DNA of 64,000 nt from Anniella stebbinsi (Eukaryota; Chordata; Lepidosauria; Squamata; Anniellidae), in NCBI GenBank assembly GCA_029215795.1, contig JARDYH010000001.1, positions 194,935,654-194,999,653 of the forward strand, read 5' to 3'. Made by a program: the position numbers and the translations under genes. Positions 50,201-61,201 of the stretch are shown in pieces; position 1 is the stretch's first letter; each line of letters opens with the position of its first letter. A model generated the notes under the pieces. It saw only the letters and a list, made by a program, of their open reading frames with translations, was not told the origin of the DNA and searched no databases.

Positions 50201-51435
50201 TTTTGTGCATCACCTCCATCTGCTTCATCTGAAAGGGCAAAGAGAAAATTGGATCGAGGTACAACTTTTTAGGAGAGCGGACAAGAAAAATGCTTCCAGT
50301 TCTTCCTGCCAGCAAATACAGTCTCTATACTTCTCTGACAAAAAGTGCTCTCTGACTACTTTCCAAACATCAGACTGTGCAACGGTTGCTAGATGCAGCA
50401 AACGTTAAAACGAAAAGTGTTGACAAATAATAACAACAACCAAGGACTAAAGCCTGCTTCATAATTTCTACAACTTGCCACTCATGAATTTGATTCCCCT
50501 GCTTCCTGGCGCACATGATGCCATCAAACAGATACAAACATAACTGAGCAGCACATGGGGCCATGTGCTAATCCCACAAATGATTCAAGAGCCCCAGCAC
50601 ATTTCTGGCTACACAGCCCTTGGTTCTGCTAAATACAGCCACGTGAAGAAAACATTCTGAACACGAAAAGGTTGGAAGGGAGCTTTCAGGTGAGCCAGAG
50701 GGGACTTCCTGGCAACTCCAAGGAAGGATCTGAACTAGGATGGCTGGGGGAAAAAAACTCTGGCATGGAGACCCACTGAATAGGCAGCACTGTGCTAGGT
50801 GGACTAATGAACCAACAATATAAAGCAGCTTCATACATAGGAGCTACATATTTCAGAAGCTGAAATAGTTGAGAGGCACTGCTATTTCATGTAGATACAC
50901 TTAGCAGGAAGGGATCCCTGAAAAGGGGCTGTACCGCTTGAAATATCTGGGTCTTCTTGTTACTCCGTTGGATCCCACAGTCAGCACGTCTCATCTGCAC
51001 CACTGCTAGAGCTTGTCAACTAGAAACTAAAGATGGAAAGTACAAGCGCTGAACGAAGCCAATGGTGGCCAGGTCCCATGTCGCTTTTGACATGCAGGCA
51101 GCACTCTAACAACCCTTTCCAACCAAGGATTCTTTAGGCCTGCCATTTCTTTATGGCAACTCCGCCACTGTGTAGGATACTTCTTCTGCCGCTCCCAGAC
51201 TGTGGAACAGCCCGCCGGGAGAGATCTGCCAACTTACCAGTCTTCAAGAATTTAAGAGAGCTATAAAGACTGATCTCTTCTGGCAGGCTACCCAGTCGAA
51301 TTTTAAGACTTGATTGATTTTAATAATGTATTAATTTTAGATGCTTTTAATTAGTTTACGTATTGTATATTGTATTTTATATTGTTTTTACTGATGTTGT
51401 TCCCCGCCTCGATCCGGAGGGAGAGGCTGGTAAGA

Positions 51436-51479
<44 letters not shown>

Positions 51480-53874
51480 CAACAACAACAACAACAACAA
51501 CTATGGGAGTTTCCTTCATCCTGCTCCTCACACCAACATCTAGAAGCCCCCCAATTTAGGAAACCCTGACAGCAATGCAGTCAATACTGTTTATCATAAC
51601 GTTTGGGAGTGGTGGACATAATCCAGAAGGTAACAGGAAGCCCAACTAGAACACCATCCTGTGCCACCACCACCACCACCACCACCACCACCTGAGTTTT
51701 GGGGGGAAATTATGAGGAAAGATGAGGCATTATTAAATGAGAAATGTCTTGGCTGAAGTGATGATTTGATTCCCAGAAACTGAGGCGGAGGAGGGTGAGA
51801 TCTAAAGCTGCCATCAATTGCTGATTGGTATAGAATGATTCACCCTGTAATAGTTATGTCAAAATTACCTGCAATTTTAGAAGTAGGGACATGTCATGAT
51901 GACATGGCCACTTGATTAAGGGTATATTGAAGAAGTTTGTATTATTTTAGGACTGTGCACAACCTAAAGAAAACCAAAATGCAGAGTTGGGCAAAACCTT
52001 TATTAGGAGCAATCAAAATGCCAGAAAAGCATGCAAGCTTTCGGGTTCTCCAAAACTCTTCATCAGAGTCGGCCCCCAGACCTCCCAAAGTTGCCCAACC
52101 TTGCCCTAAATAAAGCAGCCTACAGGGGACAGGTGAAGAAAGAGAATTAAAAACAGTGTACCTTGAGTCTCTGCTCCTTGGTTCTCCGCCCCTTCTTTCC
52201 CTGTCTGGCCAACCTGGTAGTAGGCACTGTCTGCCCCACGTAAAGTTTCCTTTTTCTGAGAAGAGAGGTCGGGACTCTTTCCCCCCGTGCCTCGGAAGAA
52301 GGACAGGACTCCATACGGCTTCTTGGCTATAACCGAAGCAAGGACAAGAAATACTGGTGCAACTCCCTCAACATTCATTTCAACACCAAGCCAATGATTC
52401 CAGCCATGAAAAACTGCCAGCTGTTGCAAAAGGCTGTGGCTGTTTTGGGGTTCTCAACAGAATTGTTAGGGAAAGATCTTTCTTTGTCCATTAAAGGCAC
52501 CCTTAGCCTCAGGCATAAGGCAAGAGAATAAATATTACATCAATCACTAGTAACACATCTGCCACGTTTGGATGATTATATTTCAGTTTAATAAGCTGGT
52601 ATATGAACAAGCCTTTTGTCCACACATGCTGATTTATTGCAAATCACCCAGAGATCTACCAATAAATCAGATCTATCGTCTGCCCGCTCCTGCTGTATGC
52701 CAATGAATTCATCGTTATGAAAATTAGGAAAAAGTTCTACTATTGTATGAGTGAAGAAAATTACTTCTTCCTGGACGTAGCTAGCAAAAGATGGATATTA
52801 ACATTTCCGAATAGTGCAGGATTGGTACAAAATAATTAAACAATGGCTAGACAAACTCAAGCTAGAATATACTGAGATTTGTTTTTCAGGTTTTGGATTC
52901 CTTTGCTTAAACCAACTGCCACCCAGTCCTGCAGCACCACAGCTTTGCATCTCAAAATTAAGAAGCAGAAAACCAAACACAAGCAATTTAAATTCTTACG
53001 CTGTTCTGCTTCTGCCATCTGGTTCGATTGATTCAAACCCACATTCGTTTCAGGAAGTCGGACAGGACTGCTGTTCTTCGCTCTGCTCTCAGCCAGACTA
53101 GAAAACAAACATCACGTTTTTAAAGTCCACCTGATATAAACACAACTGCACCAAAAGGCCCATTCGTAACAACGGCCAATATGTCTTCGCCAGCCCAAGT
53201 TCTCCGGGAGGTCCCCCACCCTCCACAGAGATGGCAATGCTGCCTTTAGAATGTAAGAAGAGCTCTGCTAGATCAGGCCTAGGTCCCATTTAGCCCAGCA
53301 TCATGATTCCAACAGTGGCTAGCGATGCTTTCACAAAGTTTGCAAGGAGGACACGAAGACAAAAGTCCTCCCTTCTTTGCCCCCAGGCCACTTGTATTTA
53401 GATTGTTGACCGGGGCTGGCTACAGGGAGCATACAACTCCCCTGTTAAAACGGCTCCACTGGCTTCCGGTCTGTTTCCGGGCACAATTCAAAGTGCTGGT
53501 TATGACCTACAAAGCCCTATACGGCTCAAGTCCAGGTTATCTAAAAGACCGTATTCTCCCTTAAGAGCATGCCCGTCCCCTGAGGTCTTCAGGGGAGGCC
53601 CTTCTCTCCGTCTCACCACCATCACAGGCACGCCTGGTGGGAACGCGGGAGAGGGCCTTCTCGGTGGCTTCCCAGGGAAGCTAGACTGGCTCCCTCCTTG
53701 GTGTGCTTTCGGAGGCAGGCTAAAACCTTTCTGTTTCAGCAGACCTTTGGGAAGTAGTTGAGACCTCTTTGGATGTACTGTTTATAGTTCGGATTTTTAA
53801 AATTATTTTGTATTTAAAATGTCTTTAAATGTACTAAATATTTTAAAATTGTACAATGTTTAATTATATTTTTA

Positions 53875-53912
<38 letters not shown>

Positions 53913-55270
53913 GTTTTAACTGTACATGTTTTAATTTGTAAGCTGCCTTGAGTCCCAGTATTGGGAAAAAGGTGGGATATTAATAATAATAATAATAATA
54001 ATAGTATTGCCTCTGAATGAAAATGGAGTTTCATTTAGCTAACCAACAGCAGATGATAGATAGACCTTTTAGAGAGACTTTCAGGATTTGCTTTCCAAGC
54101 CCAAGTTCTTGAAGGCACCTCATCTACTACAAAAAGATGTAGAATGTCACCAAGTTACAATGAAGATGGACATACTGCCTGGAGACCTTCAAGTACTGAC
54201 CAAAAAGTGAAGTTACTGGTAATTCGAAAGCATGCAGGAGGACTTGGGTTGTTCTCATCAGAACTACTCCAAGACTCTACTAGCAAATACATATTAGATC
54301 GTCACCTGCTGGTTTGAAGTCCTTCTTCAACATTGCTTTTCAGAGACACTTTAGACAACTCCTCTAAGGCACTTCTGTATTCCTTGCAACTGAAGAGCAA
54401 AGGAAACAGATGTTTTACACAAACTGACCAATAACACCATAAGTCAACGTGTGAGGCCAGCCACCATGCAGAGAGACAGAGAGGGGCTAAGTCTAGTTTT
54501 TGCTGAGAAGGTAACCTTGCATGCTGAGCTGTAGCACCTCCGACTGCAGGTGAGGAGGACTTGCGGGATGAAACACTCGCCCTTACAAAAATAAAACCTC
54601 CATAGATAGAAGTAGCATGTCAGGTAAATGAGAATACTTCTTGACATGCAGTTTTCGATGTGTAGGTAATAGTGGAGGGGCAAGGGAGAGTAAGAGTATG
54701 GAGGAGGATTTAATTATGCAAACCCCCACTTGAAGAGGAACAGCCCATTCTCAGGTTTACCTCAGTGGAGGCAAGAGCCTAGAGCAGGGGAAAAGAACAA
54801 AAGAGAAAACAAAACCCAGGCACAATATATGGAAAGAATCCTTTTGGAAGGCACAAGACAATCACCCTTTCGAGGGGAAGGTTCATTTTAAGTTCAGATA
54901 CATCAACATTTAAATCAACTTTTTCAAATTTAGTTGACTATAGGGAATAGCGGCTTAATCGCCATTTTCTCTTACTAAATCTCAAAATGTGAATAAAAAT
55001 TCTTTGGAACAGTCAACCATCTTTTGTACTTATTTGGAAACAATTAAAAGGCCTCTATGAGTATTATGATGCTAAGGGCCTTAGTAGATGCAACGTGCCA
55101 TGTAGCAACAGTTGCATAAATTTTGGTTTTGTTGATAAATTGTTTCAGCACACTCCGTTGCTTGATTTTTTTAATTGCTTTGTTGGTTTTTAAAAAATAT
55201 ATCTTTTATTTGCTGTCATCGGCTTTGGGTACTGCTTTGGAAAGGTGGAGTAACAAATATCCATAACAAT

Positions 55271-55309
<39 letters not shown>

Positions 55310-58300
55310 GCAACCTAGTATTGTAACATTTACACATAGTATTTTCTTGCTTCATCAAGAAGGTTCAACTTGCTTTTTGCTTCACGCAATAAAAGCAAAT
55401 CAACAAAACGTAAATTCGAATACCTATTATAAAACAAGCTAAACCCCTTGGACGTAATGCCAACCATCAAAAGGTCATTGAGCATTCATGTAGGTATCCA
55501 GAGAAAGGCCTCCATCAACCTCAGTAGCCAGTTTTTCTCTATAAACCAAAAGGACTCTGGTATAGTCAAGATGCTTGTTCTTAGTAAAGCTTAAAATGAA
55601 CGAGAAAGAGGGGGAGAGAGCAAGTCTCTAAAAAATAGTTTCAAATGACTAAGCATCAGGAATATTGTTCCGAATTGTGCAGAGCACCTCAGCTTTTGAG
55701 CAGTATAAAAATGTAATAAATAAATGACTCTGAAATGAGCTAACATTTCTTTCCCTAAACATGGAGGTTAAGAAGAAAAAAAAGCTATAAACCAATATAG
55801 TAAACCAATAGATACCTGAGAGCAAAGGCTATGATGGAGCTTGGTTCCTTTTCACAGACAGCAATAGGAACACGTTCGTGCTCAAACATTAAGTAATGCT
55901 TGTCAGGCTCACTGTATTAATAACACAAAAAGATTAAGACATCTTGTAAGATATGGCCAGGAGCAAGCAATCCTGCGTAAGGGACTTCCCAGCCAAAGGG
56001 AACTGTCTATAAATGAAATACATAGCAGACACACTTTTGGTTTGCCCACTGGCTAGTGTAAATGCACAAGGATCCAGCCTCCTTCTTCTCTCTCTCACTT
56101 CTTGTTGCCAATACCTAACTGAAGCCAAGAGTCCCCACTGCCTGCTTTTACTTTAGACGATTACTGCATAGGAATGTTCACAAACACCATTTCACACCCC
56201 CAAACAACCAAATGTACAAAGACTGTTAGCCTTGTGCCTGCTAACAGGCTCTGCAGTCAAGTAGCAAAGCTTAGCTATTTCAAATAGAATACATTGTGCG
56301 AAACAAAAAAAAATCCCTGCTCTTCAGGGATGTGACTTCTACTCACAAAGGAGATGGGATGGGACTGTAGCTATTTCCAGGTAACAGGTTTGCCAGAATA
56401 GCCTTCATAGTGGATTTCTCTTTCACCTGGCTGTCTGTGGACCCCAGCAAATGTCCGTCAAACACATCTGGAATTTTTAAGAAGGTCATCTCTTAATATT
56501 GTCAAAGACTCAGAGCAAGATGTGCTTAAAATGCTCACTCGTGGGAAGTTACAGAAATTATCTGTTCGCTCTCTCTTACATTGATAGTTTCAACGACAAG
56601 AGCCAGTGTGGTGTAGGGTGTTGGACTGAGAGATCTAGGTTCTAGCCCCCACTCAGCCACAGAAGCTCACTGGCATAGCCCACTCTGTTAAGCATCCTTA
56701 TTTTGCCTTTTGAATCTCGCAAATGCCCGTCTTAAATTCGCCTCAAAATGCGCACTCTTTTCTGGTTCCTTCAAGTCCATCGATCTTTCAACAAAACTGC
56801 TCAACTTTTGACTTGTGTATAGCACTACCCAGGCGTTCACTCGTGGGCACATTCACTTCATGCTTCATCAAGTGACAGGAGGGAAGCAGAACAAAAGGGA
56901 AGAGGCTGCCAATGATACCTTCGGAGCCGCTAGCTGTGTCTGGTTCAGAGAGCGCGTTGGCAAAGGAAGTGCCCCCAGTCAGCTGGTCTGACACAACTTC
57001 AGGAGGGGTGGGAAGCTGGAGAAGGGAGGAGCTTGTGGAGCTCTGGCTTGATAAAGTGGTCAGGAAACGATCCTCTGTTGAGTGGAAATATACACACAAG
57101 AAGTGACTTACGGTTAATTTGCACAGTACAAGCAGTATATTATGGAACATTCTGTATTTTGTCACTCAAGAATTATTTAGCACAGTTTGAGAAAGATATA
57201 TAAGGGAGCTTAGACATGCATAGGATTGCTTTTATATATCTTAAGCATATGCATACTTAAAATGTTCTGCAACTCCATGCTGGCTGGAAGATGCTGGGAG
57301 TTGCAGGACTTTTCCTGTCTAAATATGCATAGGATTGCAACTGAAAGGATTCTAAAAGATGCACTGTCTCTAAGTCATATAAAGAAACAGCCTTTAGATC
57401 TATCTTTTTCATCAAACTTTCCAAATATATTAGCTTATAGGAAAGTTAGCATCAATATGTATGGGAACCAAGGACTGGAAAAGAATGAGAAACGGAGAGA
57501 AAATGAAGGTCATATTATAGCTGACAGCAGCAAGGGAAGATTCCGTGAGAAGATACCAAAACAACATCAGCCGAGAACTAGACTTAGGTATCCATCTCTT
57601 GGAGTCGTCTTCTTTACTGATCATGCATAACTATAAAGCTAGTTGCATTTTCATTTGCAAACTAAGAAAGACTGAATTCTTCTATTTTTAAAAATAGATC
57701 TGCTAAGAATTATTTAGTATTATTAAGAGTGCAAAATGGGCAATTCAACAGCCGAGCACAACGCGAGACCAAGGCAATTACAGCTCCAAGCTGTGAATTG
57801 TGGCCTAGCTGGTGCATGGCAGCCCAACCCCTCTATTTTGCAGTCCCAGGTGGGCAGGACAAGCAAAGGCTTATTAAGCCCCTGGTGGACTCCCGTGCAT
57901 GACTGGTGGGCTGCAGAGACCTTGATGGGTTCTATGTTAGGCAGGCACGACTTAGAGGAAGTCACTGAACCTATTGCTCAATTCAAGGTAGTGCTCAGAT
58001 TATGGAGGAAAAGATAGGAGAGCCCTTAAGGGAGCTCATAAGCCCCACAATTAGACCATCATCAGTTTTAGCCCTTTCAACTAGTACTCCTTAACCATAC
58101 CCCTCACTGTGTTCCTATAGGGCACTATGGAAATCAGATAGGGGGAAGGGAATTCTATTACATGGGGGAAATTAGGGAGGCATTTAATGAGCCCATAGCA
58201 ACAACTTTCTACTGCACTGAAATGGGAGAATTAAGTTTAAGTTCTCATGAAGTTTGGGGGTTTTTTATGCCCGTTGCCAAAAGGATATTGCATTTCCGTA

Positions 58301-61201
58301 CAAAGTCATGTGCCTTTCCCTCTCTTAACCCAAGATATCTTGGTCTCAATGAAAAAAAACATGCGGGGAAAGCTACTGAACTCAAGATGCAACTATTTCA
58401 AAATGGGAAACCGCAAACCTACGAAGACACATTTAGATGCAATTAGAACCGTTCTCATGAAAATGTCAGGCTCCTTAGGGAACACACACATACCTTTCTC
58501 ACCATTTTGTAGTGCTGGAGAAACATTGCGAGGAGATGCATCCATCGAGCTAATCTGCGGGGAAAAAGGGAAAGTGGGCTTTCCTGTTCCAGTTTGTACG
58601 TTCACCGTCAAAGCCAGAAATAACGTTGGTTTGCCCCTCTTCCATGGAGCTTTATTCCAAATTAATGAACCCTCATCCCCAAAATTACTTGATTCATTGG
58701 TACTGTCAAATTTGCGGCGCGCTTTAGGATTGTGCTCCCGCACTCGCTTACTCAGAAGCAACGTCTCATGGAATTCCTCAGCAGTAAACATGCTTAGCCC
58801 TGAGGTGTAAAAATCGGAAAACTAGAGAATCTTTTTGACCCTTTTAGTAAAATGTGTACGTTTAATGCAGGTCTTTAGTTACATATGCTTGGATGCAAGC
58901 TCCAGACCGTCTATCCAATGTGCAACCAAGCCAAGGCATTTTATGTGCATCATACAGCAAGCCAGCCATTCACCAGCCACATGCTGGGTTTCAACTCAAT
59001 CAACTTCAAGAAGGCGCCACGTGTTAGGAGCTCTGCCATCAAAAGCTCACCTGGAGCCATATTCTGCCCGAGAGAGGTTTCAAAAGCCCAAGGGAAGTGG
59101 TGGGAGATGAATCATAAATGCACAGTATAGGCACACACAATCTGATATCCTCCAAGAGGGAAGAAGATGTGTATGGCCCCTATCTGGAGGCGCCCATCCT
59201 GCCTGGAGGTGCACATCCTGCCAGTGCAGTGACAGAGCATGCCTGCCACTCCATTGGACAACTCCTAAAACCAAGCCCTTCCCCTTGCTACTTCTCTGGA
59301 ACATCTGGATACACTCTCGTTGCAAGAAGTGCTGTTTCTTAACCCTGCCATGCGTCCCTACTGTATGAATGAAGCAGTGTAGTGCCTTGTGGCGCAAACA
59401 CAAAGCTTCTAAGTCAAAGAAGCATACAGCATACAGATGTGCACCAGCAAGGCCCATGTAAACTGTATTGCATTTGAAAGAGCTATAGAAGTAGCTGGTA
59501 GGCCTTCAGCTGTTTACTAAACACCTCTGCGTCTATTCGGTGTGGTTCCATGAATCCCAACCATAGTCTAGATTTGCTATGCCAATGTATGCACCTAGGA
59601 ATTAGCGGCACAGACAGTTTTCTGATTCTGCCTCATCGTGACAAATGTCAGGCTGGCACGACAGGGCTTTTTCTCAGATGCCGCAAGAACTTACACAATT
59701 GCCAACATTAGCAGCGGGAAGACCAATGAGGAAGAACTGCAGTTTCTAATTCATCATTCTGAACAATGCAACTCGAGTCATTACCTTACTCTCTTCGCCT
59801 TGCCTCAGTCTCCCAGGACTAGGTGGTACCGAGGGACGTTTCCTCCCTTTCTCTTGTTGGAAGAGGTCTTGTAACCTACAACAGGGTTCATATTACTATT
59901 CCGACACATCTGGAGGCTTCAAAAATCAGACCAGCAATGGAACCAGGAGCTTTTCAGCTTTTGCATTCTGTCATACAAACCATTTGGAAGGCACCATAAA
60001 AAGCCAAACAAGCCCATTTCTTCCCAATTCATTTGGCCGCATTTATTAAGTTGGTAATCCCTTAAGAGGGCCCCATCAGCTGACAACCCATCTAAGTATG
60101 CCAAATCTCTCATAAATTCACCACTACATGAGCAACCAGAATCTATTTAGACCATGTTTACAATAAAATCCAATACTTCTGTAAAATTGCCTATGACTGA
60201 CCAATTGGGGAGATGGGGATGACAACTCCTTGGTAGAGAAAGCATAACCACGCCATAAAATTCAACTTTCCAAATAGCAGGACGATCCAAAAGGAGGGAT
60301 TGGCGGTGGGGGAACAGGGAAAGTTCACAGGCATGGGAGCACCAGAAAACTAAGACTGTCACCCTCTCACCTGTTATTCCAAGCTTGCAGCATCTCACAA
60401 AGGCTTTGCTTCTTGGCTATCAGAGATTCAGCGACGGAGTGCAACTGCTGAGGAGTGTCGAGTGACGAAGAAAGCATCCTTGCTTGGATTTTCTCTATCC
60501 AGTTTCGAAACTCTACTTCCTCCATCTGTTGAAGGAGACAGACAACATTGCGGTGGCTCCGTCTGGGCAAAGACCGACTCCAGCCTTGCTTAGAAGGTTT
60601 TTCTAGAGCTCCGCCTTCCTAGCTGGCTACCAAACACGAATCAGGTCTCTATAGCATCTGGCACAAAAGGTAGCTGTGAGCTTTCACAGGAATAACATTG
60701 AGCAGGCGAAAGCCACATTTTAAACGGCAGGGTAAGAGTCGCACTCGCTAAATACTTCAGTTGTAACTGTTCACCCCTCTGCCCCGGCTACTCCTGAGCC
60801 TTTGAAGGAGAACTTGTACTGATGCCTGTTCCAAATTAATGTTAGATTAGATTAGTCCTCCTGCTTCTCTCAAGCCCATTTGCTTTAGCCTCTTGTAAGC
60901 TGCATGCTGGATCTCCTGGCTGTGAGGGGAGAATTGGAAGCCTTCTACACAGAGCCGCTGTTTCAAATCTATAAATGTTACACAAAGTTAAGCCTGCTTT
61001 CCGCAGCGTGTGCCTCAAAAGCAGAACATTGGATATGGAGCCAATTAAAAATATAACAGATAGATAGATAAATGAATAAATAAATAACCAACCTCCTTTT
61101 GGGCAAAAAGATCCTCCATCTTCTCCTCCCTGGTTTTGCTAAAGGTATCTGTTTTCAGGGAGGTGAGGCGCTCGTCAACAGCAATATATACCTGAGAGAC
61201 C
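43401..61201 (-). CDS. PIKFYVE: PIKFYVE, 1-phosphatidylinositol-3-phosphate 5-kinase, last 17 coding exons
   Basis: Lipid kinase of endosomes that makes PI(3,5)P2 from PI3P, in a complex with VAC14 and FIG4 in other animals. Seventeen minus-strand exons join in consistent phases into 685 codons plus stop. The C-terminal kinase domain spans about residues 400-680 of the fragment. Visible motifs are the glycine-rich loop GGKSGAAF (446-453), the ATP-binding lysine in FILKQM (464), FDLKGS (537-542), IIDYSLLVG (Asp603) and the activation segment from KSTGILGGQGKMP to TVVSPELYRTRF. It ends HWTALGLNC. Upstream is a low-complexity linker (SSQSSTSSSLLQLPTPPEV and similar). No key kinase residue is missing. 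The FYVE, DEP and chaperonin-like parts must lie beyond position 64000. Identification rests on remembered vertebrate PIKFYVE sequence and on the PTH2R neighbour. Confidence 0.98.
44359..44433 (-). CDS. PIKFYVE: PIKFYVE exon (activation segment)
   Basis: Encodes YIRTFTWDKRLEMVVKSTG and ILGGQ, flanked by split codons for Asp and Gly. Acceptor TTATTGCAG|AT and donor CAAG|GTGAGT. Confidence 0.97.
44434..45241 (-). other. PIKFYVE intron
   Basis: About 0.8 kb of AT-rich sequence. Short pieces near 44990-45205 look like CR1 body remnants (GAAAGACGCTCCAGCCCCTTGATC, TTTTAGGTGCAGTGACCAGA) but are too diverged to classify. The adjacent 842-base intron 43517-44358 shows nothing recognisable. Confidence 0.5.
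45242..45503 (-). CDS. PIKFYVE: PIKFYVE exon (catalytic core)
   Basis: Encodes 87 residues from VFDLKGSLRNRNVK through RDNPLYIRSHSKAVL to HLIIDYSLLVGRDD and ELVVGII. This is the most conserved part of type III PIP kinases, with the catalytic Asp in DYSLLVG. Acceptor GCTACTAG|GTC and donor ATTG|GTACGT. Confidence 0.98.
45504..47242 (-). other. PIKFYVE intron with (GA)n tract
   Basis: Mostly unique AT-rich sequence. A (GA)n microsatellite occupies 47172-47204, close to the exon at 47243. A short direct duplication, TTTTAGTATAATTCCAAGCCAT, occurs at about 46677 and 46702. Confidence 0.7.
47172..47204. repeat. (GA)n microsatellite
   Basis: Sixteen GA/AG units, 39 bases downstream of a PIKFYVE splice donor. 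Confidence 0.95.
47243..47371 (-). CDS. PIKFYVE: PIKFYVE exon (kinase domain)
   Basis: Encodes exactly 43 residues, KPTALAKILGVYRIGYKN to MENLFYSRKMAQ. Acceptor CTATTTCAG|AAG and donor CTCAG|GTGAGT. A (GA)n tract sits about 40 bases into the downstream intron. Confidence 0.97.
47588..47604 (+). repeat. 17-base poly-G tract
   Basis: Seventeen consecutive G residues in a PIKFYVE intron. Confidence 0.95.
48033..48136 (-). CDS. PIKFYVE: PIKFYVE exon (ATP-binding lysine)
   Basis: Encodes DRFILKQMPRLEVQSFLDF and APHYFTYITNAVQQK. The Lys in FILKQM is the expected ATP-binding residue. Acceptor TTGTCTTTTAG|AT and donor AGAAG|GTAAGA. Confidence 0.97.
48405..48581 (-). CDS. PIKFYVE: PIKFYVE exon (start of kinase domain, glycine-rich loop)
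   Basis: Encodes FSDTNAKFYCRIYYAGEFHK, then MREVILGSSEEDFIRSLSHS and LPWQARGGKSGAAFYVTD. The nucleotide-binding loop GGKSGAAF is intact. Acceptor TTCTTTGCAG|AA and donor GATG|GTAACT. Confidence 0.98.
48582..50168 (-). other. PIKFYVE intron
   Basis: Contains a degraded LINE 3' tail near 48790-48890 (GCTGCCTTGGGAAAG, AAAAGGCAGC). A 16-base inverted repeat occurs at 50084-50118 (TGCATGCAAAAGCAAA and TTTGCATGCA words). The remainder is unremarkable. Confidence 0.6.
50169..50228 (-). CDS. PIKFYVE: PIKFYVE exon (60 bases, linker)
   Basis: Encodes EADGGDAQKKQLGNPHVEL between split codons. Acceptor TGCCCTTTCAG|AT and donor CTCC|GTAAGT. It is too short to stand out as an open frame; the phase and the HVELQFSD junction identify it. 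Confidence 0.94.
51165..51500 (+). mobile_element. LINE 3' end (same family as 9943-10520)
   Basis: Contains CTCCCAGACTGTGGAACAGCC, AGAGAGCTATAAAGACTGATCTC and TTCTGGCAGGCTACC, then the terminal CCCGCCTCGATCCGGAGG and a (TAA)n(CAA)n tail. It is strongly 5' truncated. Confidence 0.85.
51664..51692. repeat. (CCA)n trinucleotide repeat
   Basis: About ten CCA/CAC units in a PIKFYVE intron. Confidence 0.95.
52162..52326 (-). CDS. PIKFYVE: PIKFYVE exon (linker before kinase domain)
   Basis: Encodes KKPYGVLSFFRGTGGKSPDL, then SSQKKETLRGADSAYYQVGQ and TGKEGAENQGAETQ. Acceptor CTTCGGTTATAG|CC and donor CTCAAG|GTACAC. The acceptor has a weak pyrimidine tract but is fixed by the phase of its neighbours. 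Confidence 0.92.
53000..53097 (-). CDS. PIKFYVE: PIKFYVE exon (linker)
   Basis: Encodes LAESRAKNSSPVRLPETNVG and LNQSNQMAEAEQ between split codons. Acceptor TGTTTTCTAG|T and donor CAGC|GTAAGA. The sequence is poorly conserved, apart from SSPVRLPE. Confidence 0.9.
53098..54305 (-). other. PIKFYVE intron filled by a LINE end
   Basis: About half of this intron is the plus-strand LINE remnant 53405-54003. The remaining 300 bases next to the 54306 exon show nothing recognisable. Confidence 0.8.
53405..54003 (+). mobile_element. CR1/L2-clade LINE 3' end
   Basis: Encodes [20 protein letters not shown] and TYKALYGSSPGYLKDRILP, then remnants of the terminal ORF2 region, an AT-rich 3' UTR with a (TA)n tract (53879-53910), CTGCCTTGAGTCCCAGTATTGG and a (TAA)n tail. 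Distinct from the families at 1219 and 9943. Confidence 0.87.
54306..54389 (-). CDS. PIKFYVE: PIKFYVE exon (84 bases)
   Basis: Encodes CKEYRSALEELSKVSLKSN and VEEGLQTS between split codons. Acceptor TTGCTCTTCAG|T and donor GCAG|GTGACG. Confidence 0.93.
54390..55815 (-). other. PIKFYVE intron
   Basis: Contains a LINE tail near 55130-55310 ending (TAA)n, and a second faint tail near 55660-55725 (CAGTATAAAAATGTAATAAATAAATG). Otherwise unremarkable. Confidence 0.6.
55816..55911 (-). CDS. PIKFYVE: PIKFYVE exon (96 bases)
   Basis: Encodes EPDKHYLMFEHERVPIAVCE and KEPSSIIAFAL between split codons. This is a well conserved block. Acceptor TTAATACAG|T and donor CTCAG|GTATCT. Confidence 0.96.
56347..56467 (-). 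CDS. PIKFYVE: PIKFYVE exon (121 bases)
   Basis: Encodes VFDGHLLGSTDSQVKEKSTM and KAILANLLPGNSYSPIPSP between split codons. Acceptor AAAAATTCCAG|AT and donor CCTTT|GTGAGT. Confidence 0.96.
56596..56690 (+). mobile_element. Squam1-like tRNA-derived SINE, 5' fragment
   Basis: AGAGCCAGTGTGGTGTAG, GGTGTTGGACTGAGAGATC and GGTTCTAGCCCCCACTCAGCC match, from memory, the head of the Squam1/ACA SINE with its B-box-like GGTTCTAGCCC. This family is typical of squamates and is one reason for the assignment of the organism. Confidence 0.75.
56919..57074 (-). CDS. PIKFYVE: PIKFYVE exon (Ser/Thr-rich linker)
   Basis: Encodes DRFLTTLSSQSSTSSSLLQL, then PTPPEVVSDQLTGGTSFANA and LSEPDTASGSE. This is a disordered, low-complexity segment. 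Acceptor CACTCAACAG|AG and donor GAAG|GTATCA. The GGTSFANALSE part is longer than I recall in mammals. Confidence 0.93.
57075..58493 (-). other. PIKFYVE intron
   Basis: No repeat family was recognised with confidence. A plus-strand frame at 57736-58017 (WQPNPSILQSQVGRTSKG, WWTPVHDWWAAETL) looks like a chance or relic frame; nothing identifies it. Confidence 0.5.
58494..58554 (-). CDS. PIKFYVE: PIKFYVE exon (61 bases)
   Basis: Encodes ISSMDASPRNVSPALQNGEK plus one base. Acceptor CTTTTTCCCCGCAG|ATT, with a strong pyrimidine tract, and donor GAAAG|GTATGT. The frame happens to stay open upstream into the intron as far as 58799, but the phase-0 junction and the familiar ESK-IS join fix this start. 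Confidence 0.93.
58555..59784 (-). other. PIKFYVE intron
   Basis: The 245 bases next to the 58554 acceptor remain open in the reading frame of the exon. The rest shows no recognised element. Confidence 0.55.
59785..59875 (-). CDS. PIKFYVE: PIKFYVE exon (91 bases)
   Basis: Encodes LQDLFQQEKGRKRPSVPPSP and GRLRQGEESK, a conserved basic segment. Acceptor CCTGTTGTAG|G and donor AGTAAG|GTAATG. Confidence 0.96.
60371..60525 (-). CDS. PIKFYVE: PIKFYVE exon (helical segment)
   Basis: Encodes MEEVEFRNWIEKIQARMLSS, then SLDTPQQLHSVAESLIAKKQ and SLCEMLQAWNN plus two bases. Probably a coiled helix. Acceptor CTTCAACAG|ATG and donor AACAG|GTGAGA. Confidence 0.97.
61093..61201 (-). CDS. PIKFYVE: PIKFYVE exon, most upstream one found
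   Basis: Encodes VSQVYIAVDERLTSLKTDTF and SKTREEKMEDLFAQKE after one base of a split codon. Acceptor GGTTTTGCAG|G and donor AAGGAG|GTTGGT. No earlier exon was found between here and 64000. Confidence 0.96.

Larger units (their letters stand above)
50229..52161 (-). other. PIKFYVE intron with LINE end and triplet repeats
   Basis: Holds a LINE 3' end (51165-51500) with (TAA)n(CAA)n tail and a (CCA)n tract at 51664-51692. The sequence 50560-51100 and 51700-52160 shows nothing recognisable. Confidence 0.65.

Noticed and set aside
57736..58017. Plus-strand 93-codon ORF, considered as a retroviral-type Gag relic or lineage-specific gene
   Set aside because: Some phrases (WWTPVHDWWAAETL) look protein-like, but there is no homolog I can name, no polyadenylation or promoter context, and the frame ends within intron sequence.
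58555..58799. A 5' extension of the PIKFYVE exon at 58494-58554 (open frame including FTAEEFHETLLLSKR)
   Set aside because: The frame is continuous with the exon, but the only good acceptor matching the phase-0 end of the previous exon is CCCCGCAG at 58555. A start at 58799 would need a different phase, and the internal join ESK-ISSMDASPR matches the known protein.
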